From Aquimonas sp044377145 (lineage in GTDB: Bacteria; Pseudomonadota; Gammaproteobacteria; Xanthomonadales; Xanthomonadaceae), in assembly GCF_044377145.1 (NCBI RefSeq), contig NZ_JBILJQ010000010.1:28039-92038 (forward strand): a DNA stretch of 64,000 nucleotides. Reading direction: 5' to 3'. Below the pieces are notes generated by a model. That model made no database searches. It was not told where the DNA came from and saw only the letters and a list, made by a program, of their open reading frames with translations. The position numbers and the translations under genes were made by a program. Every line of letters begins with the position of its first letter. Within the stretch, counting starts at the first letter, position 1. Positions 20,410-30,205 of the stretch are shown here, one piece after another.

Positions 20410-23400
20410 TCAGCAGACATCCGGCACTGAAGTCAGCGGTGACGTTCTCAGGAAGCGTTCGTAGCCGAGATTGCCTGCGACCGGATCGGCATAGGGGCTC
20501 TCGCCGGGCAGGGTTTCCACCACCAGACAACTCAGCGGTGCATCCGGGCCCAGCGTGAGCTGGGCGAGACTCGCGACGATTTCGGCGTGCGACCAGTCGG
20601 TCTTGCCGTCAGCACGCGCTTGCGCGTCGCCCGCGTAGGCGCCGTGTCGATCGCCGCGGGTCGGTTTTTGCCGGCGGGGCGGGTCGAGGCGGCGACGGCC
20701 GAGCAGGATGTTGCGGCGGTCGGCGTCATCGGCCTGGTGCACGCGGGCGTAGAGCAGGACCCACAGTTCGGTGACGGGTTGTGCGGGACGCAGCGAGCGT
20801 CCCTCGTGCACCGGATCGGCGAACGCGGCGCTGACCGTGAGCCGGGTCCGGGTGCGAGTCACCGCGCAGCTCAGTGGCGGCGGCGCGTGCTGGATGCCAC
20901 CCACGCGCAGCGCGCGTCCAGGGAAACCCTGCGCGGTGCTCCAGACGCCGAAATGACCGACGCGGAACTCGTAGGCGAAGAATCCGAACAGCTCCGGCGC
21001 GTTGTCGGTCAGGCCGGGCGGCAGCGGCAGCAGGAAGTGACGCGGGCTGGAGGTCGGCAGCAACATCTGCATGCTGCCCTGGCCGGCGCGGTCGTCGCCT
21101 TGCCCCGGCACGATCCGGCGGATGGGTTCGGGATCGATCGGAAGCGGCAGGTCTGGAATCTCCGGCACGTCGCCGACGACATCGGTGAGCACCGGGTCGG
21201 GTGCGCTGGTCAGCACGCGGGCGTAGTAGCGGTCTTCCGGATCGTCCGGTGCGCGGTCGAATTCCAGCCAGACGGCCTTGCGCCGTTCCTCGGTCGACGC
21301 GTAGGACGGATCGCGCCGATAGGGCGAGAGCGCGAGACCGGCGGAGACCAGTTTCGGCACCTGCGCGGGCGGCGTGGTCACCGGCAGCACAATCGAGGCT
21401 TCGAGCGGATCGTCCTTCGAATCCGGCACGACCCGGAACACGGGAACGATCGTGTAATCCGGACGCAGCGGCCTGGGGAAGCTGCCCGCTTGGGGTTTGG
21501 GATCGATCGCATCGAGGAAGACCAGGGTCGAGCTGTCGCGCTCGGCGTCGCCTTCGGCTTCGTGACCGGCGCTGGTACTGGCCGCGATCCGGCCGACTTC
21601 GCGGCCGTCGCGTTCGATGCGCACATGATCCAGACCGTCCCAGCTCCAGTCTCGCTGCAATTCCAGCACGGTCGCGACCAGCCACAGCCGGGTCATTTCA
21701 TTGGCGGTCGCGAAATTCACGCTCGCCCCGTCGGGGCCGATGACGTGGCGCAGCAGCGAATTGACGCCGAACATCACCCGGCGTCCGCGCCGCGCCCGGA
21801 GCATGGTGTCCTTGCGGTCGAGATCAAGCGCGGCAGCGAGCCGACCGAGCGGATCCTCGGCGATCAATGCACCCTGGCCGGCAGCACGCTGCGCGGCGAC
21901 CATCGCCGGCGAGATCGGTTCGGCCGGCTGCAGGAAGAAACCTTCGATCAACGAACCGCCGCCTTGACGCAACAGATTGCGCTCGTCGCTCGCGGGTGCG
22001 CGCACCATCACCATCCTGGTCTGGCCGCGGCGCACGTCCTCGCCAGCGAAATAGTCGGCTTTCGCCGCGGCGACGGGTGTGAGTTGCAAGCGGACGTTGC
22101 GCGAGGTCGGCAGCGCGATCGGCCCGGCGGGCGCGACTGGGGTGTCGGTGGCGTCCGCCTGATCGCTCCACTCGAAGTCGAGGGTCAGCGTGCCGCTGGG
22201 CGGATAGGCGCGCGTGGTGGTGTACAGCCGGCGATAGCGACTGGCGGCGCCCGGTTCGGGCGTTGCGACTTCGACCGCGATTTCCAGCACATCAACATCC
22301 GGATCAGGCAGCCCAGGCGGGCGGCCGGCAAGCTTGGCCGCAGCAATGTCGGCCTGCAGTTCCGCGGCCGAACCTCCGGCCATCAGGCAGGCTGGATAGC
22401 CGAGCAGCGGGCGGCTGACCTGGATTGAAGCGGGCGGGTTGGCCGGATCGGGATCGAGCGGCAGCCGCGGATCGATCTGCACGCCCACCGGACGCACGTG
22501 GCGACGGAAGTCGATGCTGGCCACCGGCTGCGGGCCGCCGTTGCGCGGCTCGGCCGCCGCGTCAGGGCCGCCGCCGGTGAGGTCGGTGAAACGCACGCGG
22601 AACTCGTAGCGCCGGCCATAGCGCAATGCGGTCGCGGGATCGACACCCTGCACCGGGCCGGCCGGAGGCGGCAGGCCGCGCAGTTCCGACACCAGCGGGT
22701 CGATGCCGATCAGTGACGGTCCGGACCACGCGGTCATATAGCTCGGCAACCAACTGCGTCCGGAATCGTCGCCGAGCAGCCGGTTGGGTGCGACCTCGAT
22801 CCGCCAGTCGGTCTCGCGATTGCCGATCGCGTCGCCCTGCAGCGTGACCGCGGTGCGCGCCAGCACCAGCGATTCCCAGCTCGCTTCGTCGGCTGCGCGC
22901 ACATCCACCCGATAGCCCATGACGCCCAGCGGCGCATCGACCGCGCCGGCGCTGCTGTCCACTTGACGGTTGAACCAGCTCACGATCTGTTCGTCGTCCC
23001 AGCCGAGCTGGATGCCGCGATCCTCGGGCGGGCGCTCGCCGTCGTCGTCCGCGATCGGATCGGCCTGATGCGGTTGGCGGCCGTACACCGCCTTCGCGAA
23101 CCCGTCGTCGTATTCGATCGATTCGCGGAAGACGCCGTCCCAACCGCTGCCGCCGCCAGCGACCGCGGTCACCGGAAACAGCACCGGGCTGAACAACGCG
23201 CGCGGGCCGTCCAGCGGAGCGATCCGTGCGGCATAGACGCGCAGTGCGCCGGGGGTGCCGATCAGTGCGCTCCAGGCGCTGCCGGGCTTGAGGGTGACGT
23301 ACAGCCAGCCGCCGTCGGCGAGGATCTCCGGCGGTGGCTTGGTCGCGAACTCGCGGACCAGGCCGAGGGTTTCGGCCAGCAGAGGTTGACGCAGCGCCTG

Positions 23401-23898
23401 CGCCAGCACCTTGCCCCAGGACATCACCGGCGGCTCGACTTTCAGCGAGGTGCCTGGCGCAATCGGGGCCTTGATCGCGCAGCGATAGCTGTCGTCGGCG
23501 AACAGAAACGGATTGCCGCCGCCGTAGCCGGTGGCCTTGCGATAGGCGGGCGGCGCGTATTTGACGATTCTCGGCGCACCGATCCGGCCGTCGATCGGGC
23601 CGACGCTGGCGTCGATGCCGAACTCGATGTTCAGCGCCTTGCAGATGCGCATCGTGTCCGGTGGCGTCGGCGAGTGCTGCGCGAACGTCGTCGCCGGGGA
23701 GCTGAAGGTCGGCAACTGCGAGGGATCAGCGACGAAGCGCAGCTCGAAATCGAAATCGGTGCTGGCGTAGGGATCGAGCCCCGCGGCTGGCGCCGAGGTC
23801 GGGTCGGTCTGCGGGGCGACCAGCAGGCGCAGGTTCAGACGTGTCCCGTCGAAGCTTTGCAGGAAGGGCAGCAGCATCAGGCGGATCGGCAGTGACAT
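20410..23898 (-). CDS. Very large protein of unknown function, second gene of a giant pair
   Basis: I do not recognise this 1162-residue protein as a named family. It has no signal peptide or obvious membrane segment. It is rich in beta-sandwich-like stretches; segments such as RYEFRVRFTDLTGGG and YEFRVGHFGVWSTAQG resemble the F-strand of fibronectin type III domains. The start is well supported by a strong Shine-Dalgarno (CGGAGG) six bases before the ATG. It lies 58 bases after the stop of the 1530-residue gene on the same strand, and the two are probably cotranscribed. Codon usage and GC content look like those of neighbouring genes, so it does not look recently acquired. Confidence 0.6.
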   Translation of the reverse strand: MSLPIRLMLLPFLQSFDGTRLNLRLLVAPQTDPTSAPAAGLDPYASTDFDFELRFVADPSQLPTFSSPATTFAQHSPTPPDTMRICKALNIEFGIDASVGPIDGRIGAPRIVKYAPPAYRKATGYGGGNPFLFADDSYRCAIKAPIAPGTSLKVEPPVMSWGKVLAQALRQPLLAETLGLVREFATKPPPEILADGGWLYVTLKPGSAWSALIGTPGALRVYAARIAPLDGPRALFSPVLFPVTAVAGGGSGWDGVFRESIEYDDGFAKAVYGRQPHQADPIADDDGERPPEDRGIQLGWDDEQIVSWFNRQVDSSAGAVDAPLGVMGYRVDVRAADEASWESLVLARTAVTLQGDAIGNRETDWRIEVAPNRLLGDDSGRSWLPSYMTAWSGPSLIGIDPLVSELRGLPPPAGPVQGVDPATALRYGRRYEFRVRFTDLTGGGPDAAAEPRNGGPQPVASIDFRRHVRPVGVQIDPRLPLDPDPANPPASIQVSRPLLGYPACLMAGGSAAELQADIAAAKLAGRPPGLPDPDVDVLEIAVEVATPEPGAASRYRRLYTTTRAYPPSGTLTLDFEWSDQADATDTPVAPAGPIALPTSRNVRLQLTPVAAAKADYFAGEDVRRGQTRMVMVRAPASDERNLLRQGGGSLIEGFFLQPAEPISPAMVAAQRAAGQGALIAEDPLGRLAAALDLDRKDTMLRARRGRRVMFGVNSLLRHVIGPDGASVNFATANEMTRLWLVATVLELQRDWSWDGLDHVRIERDGREVGRIAASTSAGHEAEGDAERDSSTLVFLDAIDPKPQAGSFPRPLRPDYTIVPVFRVVPDSKDDPLEASIVLPVTTPPAQVPKLVSAGLALSPYRRDPSYASTEERRKAVWLEFDRAPDDPEDRYYARVLTSAPDPVLTDVVGDVPEIPDLPLPIDPEPIRRIVPGQGDDRAGQGSMQMLLPTSSPRHFLLPLPPGLTDNAPELFGFFAYEFRVGHFGVWSTAQGFPGRALRVGGIQHAPPPLSCAVTRTRTRLTVSAAFADPVHEGRSLRPAQPVTELWVLLYARVHQADDADRRNILLGRRRLDPPRRQKPTRGDRHGAYAGDAQARADGKTDWSHAEIVASLAQLTLGPDAPLSCLVVETLPGESPYADPVAGNLGYERFLRTSPLTSVPDVC

Positions 23899-23956
23899 GG
23901 GAGCCTCCGTTCTGTGGATCGCGTCGGTGAAGGGGACAAGCGGTGCGCGGGGCGGT

Positions 23957-26900
23957 TCAGAGCACGTCGGGCGCGTCGCTTTCCAACAGCGGTCCCCGGA
24001 TCACTTCGATCTTCTTGGTTTCGTACTCGACCGAGATGCTGAAGATCAGGAACACCGAGATTTCGACGGCAAAGGCCAGCTTGGCGATCTGGAACACGGT
24101 CTCGTCGGGCAGATCCTTCTGCACGATGAGTCGTGCGAGCTTGCCTTCCAGCGAGATGTCGACCGAGACGATCGGCGGGATTTCGGCGGAGGCCTTGAGC
24201 AGGAAGCCGACGCCGTAGCCGAGCACCGTGTCGCCGAACACCGCAAAGAAGGTCAGGGCGAACATCGCCTTGAACTCGATCGGACCCAGCTTCGGGAACT
24301 TGTAGGCGACGCCAACCCCGATCAGCACGCCGTAGGTGGTGCCGCTCTTGGTCGAGAGCTTGAGCTTGAACTTGATGATCGCGACCACGTACAGCCCAGG
24401 CACCGACTTGATCCCGAACATCGGCGAGCCGGCGACTTCCAGTTCGGCTTCGTCTGCGTCGGGCGCGACCGCCAGTTCGACCTTCACACCGGTGTCGGCG
24501 AAGATGATCGTCGGCAAGGGTTCGCCGGGGATGACCTCGAAGTCATCTCCCATGGCATCGACGAACGGCACCTTCAGTCCGACCTTGAGCGACCAGCCGT
24601 TGGTCATCCGCACATCGGGTTTCGCCGGGATGCCGAGATCCTGCATGATCGTCAGCAGATCCTGGACGATGTCGAACGGGCCACCGAGACGCAGTCCGGG
24701 ATCGGCGAAGCGGGTCGCGCGGCCGGCCTCCGCGTCGATGTTGGCGACCATCGACATCAGGTCGCCCATCGAGGTGTGGGCCATGATCTTCAGCGCGTTT
24801 TCCAGCGCAAACCGCCACGGCACCGGCGCCGCGGTGTCGAAGGTGTAGGTGACGGTCGCGCCGCTGTAGTCGATGTCGCTGCGCACGGTGCCGGCACTGC
24901 GGACCGTGCGCCGCGGGATCGCTGCGGGGAAAGTGGCGGGCGCATCCAGCCGCCAGGACTGGTCGGGGCGCACCTCGAGCGCGAACGCCGCCGAAGGCAG
25001 CGGGATCGCATCGGCCTGGCGCGGGAAGGGCCCGATCGCGGTGGCGAGGATCAGCGGATCGGCGATCACCGGACGTTCGCTGGAAACGATCCGGTGCGGG
25101 CTGGCCGCTTCGATCCGCGGGCGCCGAAAGAACGCCCGCTGGGTGCCCATCGAATGCAGGATGCCGTAGTCGCGACCCGGGTTGGCGACGTCGAACAAAT
25201 CCTCTGGATCGGCGAAGCGGTAAGGCCCGATCGCCGGTGCGCCGGCGGCGCCCTGGCGGATGATCGGCAGGCCGCGGTCGGCCGCGACCGGCGCCGGCGC
25301 ATCGAGCGCGTTTTCTGTCTCCAGCACGGACCATTCGCCTCCGCCCGGAAAGGCGAGACTGCCCCAGGCCGCCATCGCGAATTCCGGCCCGGCGATGCCG
25401 ATGCCGACCCGGTGCAGACGCATGCGGTGGCGCCCGCCAGCGATCGCGATCGTAGCGTCGATGGCGCCGCCCATCGGTCCGACCTTCTCGATCAGGGCCG
25501 CGTACATCGGCGGGGTCAGCGCCGGAATCGAGAGCTTGACGTAGCCGATCTGGCGCCGCGCCGGTACCGGCGCGGCAGCGCCATCGACGATCAGGTCAGT
25601 GTCGAAATAGGCGGCTACGAATTCGCCGCCGGCGACGCTGAAACTGGTACCGGTCTCGCGGATGTTGCCGATCCTGGTCGCGCGCAGGACCAGCCCCGGA
25701 TGGGTGGCGATGCCGCTGCCGGGGGTGGCGCGGTACGCGCCGTCGCGCACCGCGACCCAGCCGCTGTCCTGACGGGTGAACACCGCATTGCCGCGGCGTT
25801 CGAGCGTGATCGTGCGCACCACCGGGATGAAGTACGGCAGCAGGATGCTCTTGACCTGCACGACCTCATGCGCGGCGCGGCCGTTGAGGACCTGGAATTC
25901 GGCCTTGGAGACGCCGGTTTCCGGGTCGTCCGGATTCTTCCAGTCGCTGAACAGGCTTTCGCCATGTCCGGACAGGTCGATTCGGGTCACCGGGACCAGT
26001 GCGGTCGGTTCGCCTGGGCCGAGGTAACCATTGAAGATCATGGTGACCGAAGGGCCGAGGATGCTGGTCGCCGGCGAACCGTCGGTCGGCAGCGCGACCG
26101 GCAATTGCAGCGCATAGCCGGGCAGCGCGGGGGTTTCGCCGGCGGGCAGGGCGGGGTGCCGCGCTTCGAGACTCAACTGGTGCGCGCCCAACAGATCGTC
26201 GGCGACCGGACGCACCTCGCCGACCTTGGCGCCGCGACCGCCACCGACCGGCGCGGCGAGTCGGGTCCTGGCGAGCATGCCGAAGGGCAAGGTAAAGCGC
26301 GCGTTCGCGGGCCGTGGCGCGGCCTCCGCGAAGTTGTCGACAATCGTCTGGTAAGCGGTGAGCGGATTCATCGGCACCAGGTTCACGCTCGGCACATCGA
26401 TGATCGTCGGCACGCCGCTGTTCGCGAAGCGCACTTCGTCCGGGAAGGGTTCGGGGCCCGGCTGCGAGCGCACCGGTTCCCACTGCACCGCGGGCAGGGT
26501 CAGCAGCACCAGCAGTCGGCCGTCGACCGACAGATCGAGGTCGCGCACCGCGGTCGGTTTCAAGGGCTGCTGCGCGATGCTCTCGCGCGCGTCGGCGTTG
26601 GGCGGACGCATCGCCACTCCGAAGCGGCTGGCGTTGCTCGATACATCGAGCAGCACGATCTTCGGCTGACGCTCGAAATCCAGCACATCGCCGAGCCGGT
26701 CGTTGATCGCCGATATCGACGTTCCGCGCTCCGCGCCGAACGCGCTCGCGCGGTTCGGCGCCGCTGCGATATCGGTCGCCGCCTGTGCGCTCTGCAGTGC
26801 TGATGGATCCACTGCGGCGCCGGGCGGGAGAACGAATTCCAGCTTCTCGCCGGTCGGCGAGAAGCCGTAGTTGCTCAGCAGGACGCCCTGCAGGCCATCG

Positions 26901-28549
26901 CTGCTGCGCTGGCCGAGGCCGAGATTGGCGGCATAGGGATCGGGCAGGGACGGCAGGACGCTGGCCAGGCCGTACGCCAGGATCGCGCGGCCGTTGACGA
27001 TCGCATCGTCTTCGCCGAGCCGGCCGATCAGCACCGCCGCCAGCGGCGCGGTCGCGCGCAGCACAGCGTTGGTCAGACCGAACGCGAGCGGTCGCGGCGG
27101 CTTGGCGACGACGCACAGGCCGCCGATCAGCATGTCGCGATTGCCGTCGGCATGTAACAGGATCATCGATTGCGCCGACGGCAGCCGTGCGGCGACCCGA
27201 TTGCCGGTCACGTCCACCGGCATCGGAAGGCGCAGTTCGGCGTCGACGCTCTGGATCACCAGTTCAGCCCCGTCCGCACCGGCGAAGTAATGCACTGGCG
27301 CACGATCGCGCCGCGACATGACCCATTCCGCCGGCGCCGACGCATGCACCAGAACGGGTCGCGTCGCGCGGCCGTTGGCCAAGGCGGCGCCGGCGCTGAA
27401 CGCGAGTCTCGATTCGTCGAGCAGCAGCACCGCTTCGCCGAGATCCGCCTTGGCGGCTTCGCCTGTCCAGCGCGCGTGCAGGCCGCGCCTGAGCGTCAGC
27501 ATCAGGGCGCCCACGCCGCTGGCGATGCCGAGGTCGGCGGGCGCGATGCTCGCCGCCGGCAGCGCCAGACCGGCCGCCCCGATTTCGGCTTCGCCGCTCG
27601 CAATGAACAGCTTCGAATCTGAATCGCGCACGGCCAGACCAGGTGCCGCCGCCCCCTCCGGCACAGCAGTCATCGGCACGATCAGACGGTTGAGATCGGC
27701 GCGGTACTGCGCTGGACCGGGCGCGGGGGCGAGTTCGACGGTGTCGCCCCACACGCGCAGGCCGGCGTTACCGACGACTTCGATCGTCGCCGCCGCGGCG
27801 CGGATCGACAGCGCGAGGCCTTTCGGGGCTTCAAACCGGGTCGAGGCGAATGCACCGGTCGCAGCGGCGGGCACAGGCGGATCGAGCTCCACCCGCAGAT
27901 CAATCGATACCCCCGCCGGGACCACCACTTCTTCGCCGCCCAGGGCGATGTCCGCGCCGAACACGAGGCTACCGCCGCCGATGCGAACGCCGGTATGGAT
28001 GCCGGCCGGTGCCGTCGAGACCAGCCCGGTGGCGAACCACAGGCTGCCGGCGCTCAGCTGCAGCGGCTGGCCCGCGCGCAGGGTCGTGCTGATCAGCGCC
28101 GGGCCGACCTGCGCGATCGGAAGCGCGAGGAACGGCGCGCCGCCAGGGCTGCGCACGAAGCGCAACTGGCGCACGCTCCGATACAGATCGACCCACAGGG
28201 GGCGGCCGAGCCGATCGTGGATCGGTCCGATGTGTCGACTCGCTTCCAGACCGGTGCTCCATCGCGCGCCGTCGAGCCGGGTGCTCGCGATCGGATGCCG
28301 CCGCAACACCGCTATCACATCGCCCACCCGCAGCGGCGGCGCGTTGTCGGCCCCCGTCGCCTCGGCTCGGTGCAGGTAAGCGCTGAGGGCGTGCATCGCG
28401 CTGCGGGTCGGTTCGTCATCGGCGCCAGCAGGCAGCAACGCGGCGAGATCGCCGGCGGCGTGATCGAACAACGTGTGCACTGCGGTAGGAGGCGTGTCGG
28501 TCTTCAGCACGCCTGCTGGAAACAACGTGTCGAGGACATTGCGCGACAA
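23957..28549 (-). CDS. Very large protein of unknown function, first gene of a giant pair
   Basis: I do not recognise this 1530-residue protein. It has no signal peptide. Most of it looks beta-rich and Gly/Pro/Ala-rich. The last 180 residues differ: they contain repeated amphipathic or hydrophobic strands (VVAIIKFKLKLS, YGVLIGVGVAYKFP, FALTFFAVFGDTVLGYGV, ISVFLIFSISVEYETKK), which could be a beta-barrel-like or membrane-contacting end. The start used is a TTG; no strong Shine-Dalgarno precedes it and the true start may be slightly downstream. Together with the next gene it forms an 8.1-kb two-gene unit of unknown role between the lamin-tail protein and the attC-like site. Confidence 0.55.
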   Translation of the reverse strand: MSRNVLDTLFPAGVLKTDTPPTAVHTLFDHAAGDLAALLPAGADDEPTRSAMHALSAYLHRAEATGADNAPPLRVGDVIAVLRRHPIASTRLDGARWSTGLEASRHIGPIHDRLGRPLWVDLYRSVRQLRFVRSPGGAPFLALPIAQVGPALISTTLRAGQPLQLSAGSLWFATGLVSTAPAGIHTGVRIGGGSLVFGADIALGGEEVVVPAGVSIDLRVELDPPVPAAATGAFASTRFEAPKGLALSIRAAAATIEVVGNAGLRVWGDTVELAPAPGPAQYRADLNRLIVPMTAVPEGAAAPGLAVRDSDSKLFIASGEAEIGAAGLALPAASIAPADLGIASGVGALMLTLRRGLHARWTGEAAKADLGEAVLLLDESRLAFSAGAALANGRATRPVLVHASAPAEWVMSRRDRAPVHYFAGADGAELVIQSVDAELRLPMPVDVTGNRVAARLPSAQSMILLHADGNRDMLIGGLCVVAKPPRPLAFGLTNAVLRATAPLAAVLIGRLGEDDAIVNGRAILAYGLASVLPSLPDPYAANLGLGQRSSDGLQGVLLSNYGFSPTGEKLEFVLPPGAAVDPSALQSAQAATDIAAAPNRASAFGAERGTSISAINDRLGDVLDFERQPKIVLLDVSSNASRFGVAMRPPNADARESIAQQPLKPTAVRDLDLSVDGRLLVLLTLPAVQWEPVRSQPGPEPFPDEVRFANSGVPTIIDVPSVNLVPMNPLTAYQTIVDNFAEAAPRPANARFTLPFGMLARTRLAAPVGGGRGAKVGEVRPVADDLLGAHQLSLEARHPALPAGETPALPGYALQLPVALPTDGSPATSILGPSVTMIFNGYLGPGEPTALVPVTRIDLSGHGESLFSDWKNPDDPETGVSKAEFQVLNGRAAHEVVQVKSILLPYFIPVVRTITLERRGNAVFTRQDSGWVAVRDGAYRATPGSGIATHPGLVLRATRIGNIRETGTSFSVAGGEFVAAYFDTDLIVDGAAAPVPARRQIGYVKLSIPALTPPMYAALIEKVGPMGGAIDATIAIAGGRHRMRLHRVGIGIAGPEFAMAAWGSLAFPGGGEWSVLETENALDAPAPVAADRGLPIIRQGAAGAPAIGPYRFADPEDLFDVANPGRDYGILHSMGTQRAFFRRPRIEAASPHRIVSSERPVIADPLILATAIGPFPRQADAIPLPSAAFALEVRPDQSWRLDAPATFPAAIPRRTVRSAGTVRSDIDYSGATVTYTFDTAAPVPWRFALENALKIMAHTSMGDLMSMVANIDAEAGRATRFADPGLRLGGPFDIVQDLLTIMQDLGIPAKPDVRMTNGWSLKVGLKVPFVDAMGDDFEVIPGEPLPTIIFADTGVKVELAVAPDADEAELEVAGSPMFGIKSVPGLYVVAIIKFKLKLSTKSGTTYGVLIGVGVAYKFPKLGPIEFKAMFALTFFAVFGDTVLGYGVGFLLKASAEIPPIVSVDISLEGKLARLIVQKDLPDETVFQIAKLAFAVEISVFLIFSISVEYETKKIEVIRGPLLESDAPDVL

Positions 28550-29047
28550 CGGGAGATCAGCGGCTATGCGAATTCTCTCCTTAGCGGCAGGTTGTCAGCT
28601 GCCCGGCAGGCTCTAGCGATTCCAAGCGGCGGCATCCCAAAGAGGGTCTGCGCGCGGCTGAGCTGATGTGGCGCTTGGCTACGTGCGAGCGGGCAGGCTG
28701 GATCTGTTACCCATAGGACTATTCAGGGATCTGCATTGCTCGATTAGCGTGACGCAGTTCGCAATCCGTGGTCACTGTCGGATCTGACAGGTACCGCATG
28801 CGGTAGCTCGGACTTGCCTGTGACCTGCCCCAGTAGCCGGACCACTCGATACTTCGTGTGTCCGCTGCGCATACCCAGCCCTTGGAGCCTCCGCACTGGC
28901 ACGGCCCGCGACGCGCGTGGCGGGTGTGCTCGCGGTGGTTGGGCAGTTGGCAGTAGTCTGCATGGCAGACTCCTCGTGCGATCCCGACGACTGAAGGCTA
29001 TGGGCCCTCAGTCTGGCTCAGCGAAACCGAGCGGTGAGGCGGGAGGA
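28550..29047. other. 500-base gap without a recognisable gene
   Basis: This stretch has visibly lower GC than the flanks and no reading frame with family-like content. It must hold the promoter of the giant pair on the minus strand. A small minus-strand frame at 28772-28963 has no recognisable content and is not called. Confidence 0.5.
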
Positions 29048-29107
29048 GTCCATTCGATCCTTCAAGCCGAAGCCGCTTCGCGGCCCGGCTTAACTCAGGT
29101 GTTTGAT
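29048..29107 (+). repeat. Integron attC-like recombination site
   Basis: The imperfect palindrome 29061-29094 has arms TTCAAGCCG-AA-GCCGC and GCGGC-CC-GGCTTAA around a TTC loop. It has an unpaired C in the left arm and an unpaired AA/CC pair in the middle, as the extrahelical base and spacer of attC sites have. It is followed by CTCAGGT and GTTTGAT, close to the GTTRRRY core. The outline is very like the attC of aadA-type cassettes. The left outer box (GTCCATT) is degenerate. The next gene starts six bases after the core, as in a cassette. Confidence 0.65.
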
Positions 29108-29112
29108 TCCAA

Positions 29113-29706
29113 ATGGGCTATTCACTCTACATCACGCGTCGTGAGGATTGGTCGGACCCCAGCGGTCCGGAAATCGCGCTCCGCGAGTGGTTTTCATTGG
29201 TCGAGTCTGATCTTGATTTGCGCTGGGAGCCGGTTCTTGGCGAGCATTTTGCGGTGTTCGCCGACTCCAGTGAGGCCGACACGTCGTGGCTTACCTGGGA
29301 AAGCGGAAATCTCGAATCAAAGCACCCGACCAAGGCCATGATCTCCAAGATGCACTCAGTGGCGGAGTTGCTATCAGCGAGACTCGTGGGTGAAGAAGGG
29401 GAAGGTTACGACCGCCACGGCAACGAAGCGCCAGTGCCTTTATCTCCTGCACAACCCGCGGCGAGAATTATTTGGCGCCGAGTGCAGGCTTTCTTCAGTC
29501 GACCGCAGGCAGAAGATCCGGGGCTTCCGATTGGCAGCCGAGTTCGCGATCCCTGGGGGCGCACAGCGACAGTTTCAGGTGTCGATCTTCGCGCAGAGAA
29601 CGGCCTTGGGTGCATCGTGATTCGCTATGACGATGGGCGGGTTTCCCGCTTCACCGCTGTTGCGCACGGACTAGAGAAGCTAGGCGTTTCTGCGAGTGGA
29701 ATCTGA
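29113..29706 (+). CDS. Cassette-like protein of unknown function
   Basis: This 197-residue protein starts MGYSLYITRREDW, a start seen in many uncharacterised bacterial proteins, some of them cassette-borne or immunity-like; I cannot name a family. The C-terminal half (LPIGSRVRDPWGRTATVSG, then IVIRYDDGRVSRF) looks like a small beta-barrel. GC content is lower than in most of the window. The ATG lies six bases after the core of an attC-like site with no room for a normal leader, the usual arrangement of integron cassette genes. No second attC is evident after the stop, so the cassette is incomplete or fossil. Confidence 0.65.
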   Translation: MGYSLYITRREDWSDPSGPEIALREWFSLVESDLDLRWEPVLGEHFAVFADSSEADTSWLTWESGNLESKHPTKAMISKMHSVAELLSARLVGEEGEGYDRHGNEAPVPLSPAQPAARIIWRRVQAFFSRPQAEDPGLPIGSRVRDPWGRTATVSGVDLRAENGLGCIVIRYDDGRVSRFTAVAHGLEKLGVSASGI

Positions 29707-29789
29707 CGTAGTCATGCATAGACTCCCCCGTCAACAAGTGACGAAGTAGCTGACATCTCTTCCTGCTGACCCGCTCTTCCCGCGTCTGA

Positions 29790-29936
29790 GCAAGCGGCTG
29801 CATTCGCGTACTCGGCTTTGTCGAGCTCAGTGCCGCGGCGCTCGGCTCCGGCAAGGTGACTGCGAAGCTGCCGGGCGGCGAAAGCCGGGTGGAACTGCTG
29901 GGCATCGACCAGTTCAGCGATGGCTTCGAACCGTGA
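29790..29936 (+). pseudogene. C-terminal remnant of a FxDGFE-tailed protein
   Basis: A short frame open between two stops encodes a coherent end that includes VTAKLPGGESRVELLGIDQ and finishes in FSDGFEP. This matches the tail motif of the four exported proteins in the window. There is no start codon or upstream domain, so it looks like the 3' end of a lost gene, perhaps cut off when the cassette-like segment arrived. The sequence is short and the call rests mainly on the motif. Confidence 0.4.
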
Positions 29937-30205
29937 GTGCGATGCTCCCGGTGACTCGATCGTTGTGGCGCTCATCTGGCGTCACTTGGCCGATGTCGAC
30001 GGCATCCGCCTGCCGCCGGGTTGAACGTGGCGGAGGCGAAGCCGAGGCCCATGGCAGGGCTTCGCTTGTGCTCACCCGAAGCAGGCGCGCAGCGCTGCAG
30101 TCAGGCGCCCGCACCGCACTTCAGTGGCAGCGGTTCCGACCACGAACGCCAGCGCTGCCCTGACCGCGGCGTTCGGGTTTCGACGGTCCGCAGCAGCGAA
30201 GGTCG
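29937..30205. other. Gap with short hairpins, no gene
   Basis: Two perfect 8-bp stems are present: GCGAAGCC/GGCTTCGC near 30031-30060 and CGAACGCC/GGCGTTCG near 30142-30174. Neither has a T-tract. No coding content is seen. Confidence 0.4.

Noticed and set aside
23897..26803. Plus-strand frame of 968 codons antisense to the 1530-residue protein
   Set aside because: The content is Arg/His/Asp/Gln-rich without domains, typical of the antisense frame of a GC-rich gene. The minus-strand frame is longer and more protein-like.
28772..28963. 63-codon minus-strand frame before the giant pair
   Set aside because: Composition is not protein-like and no start signal is seen.
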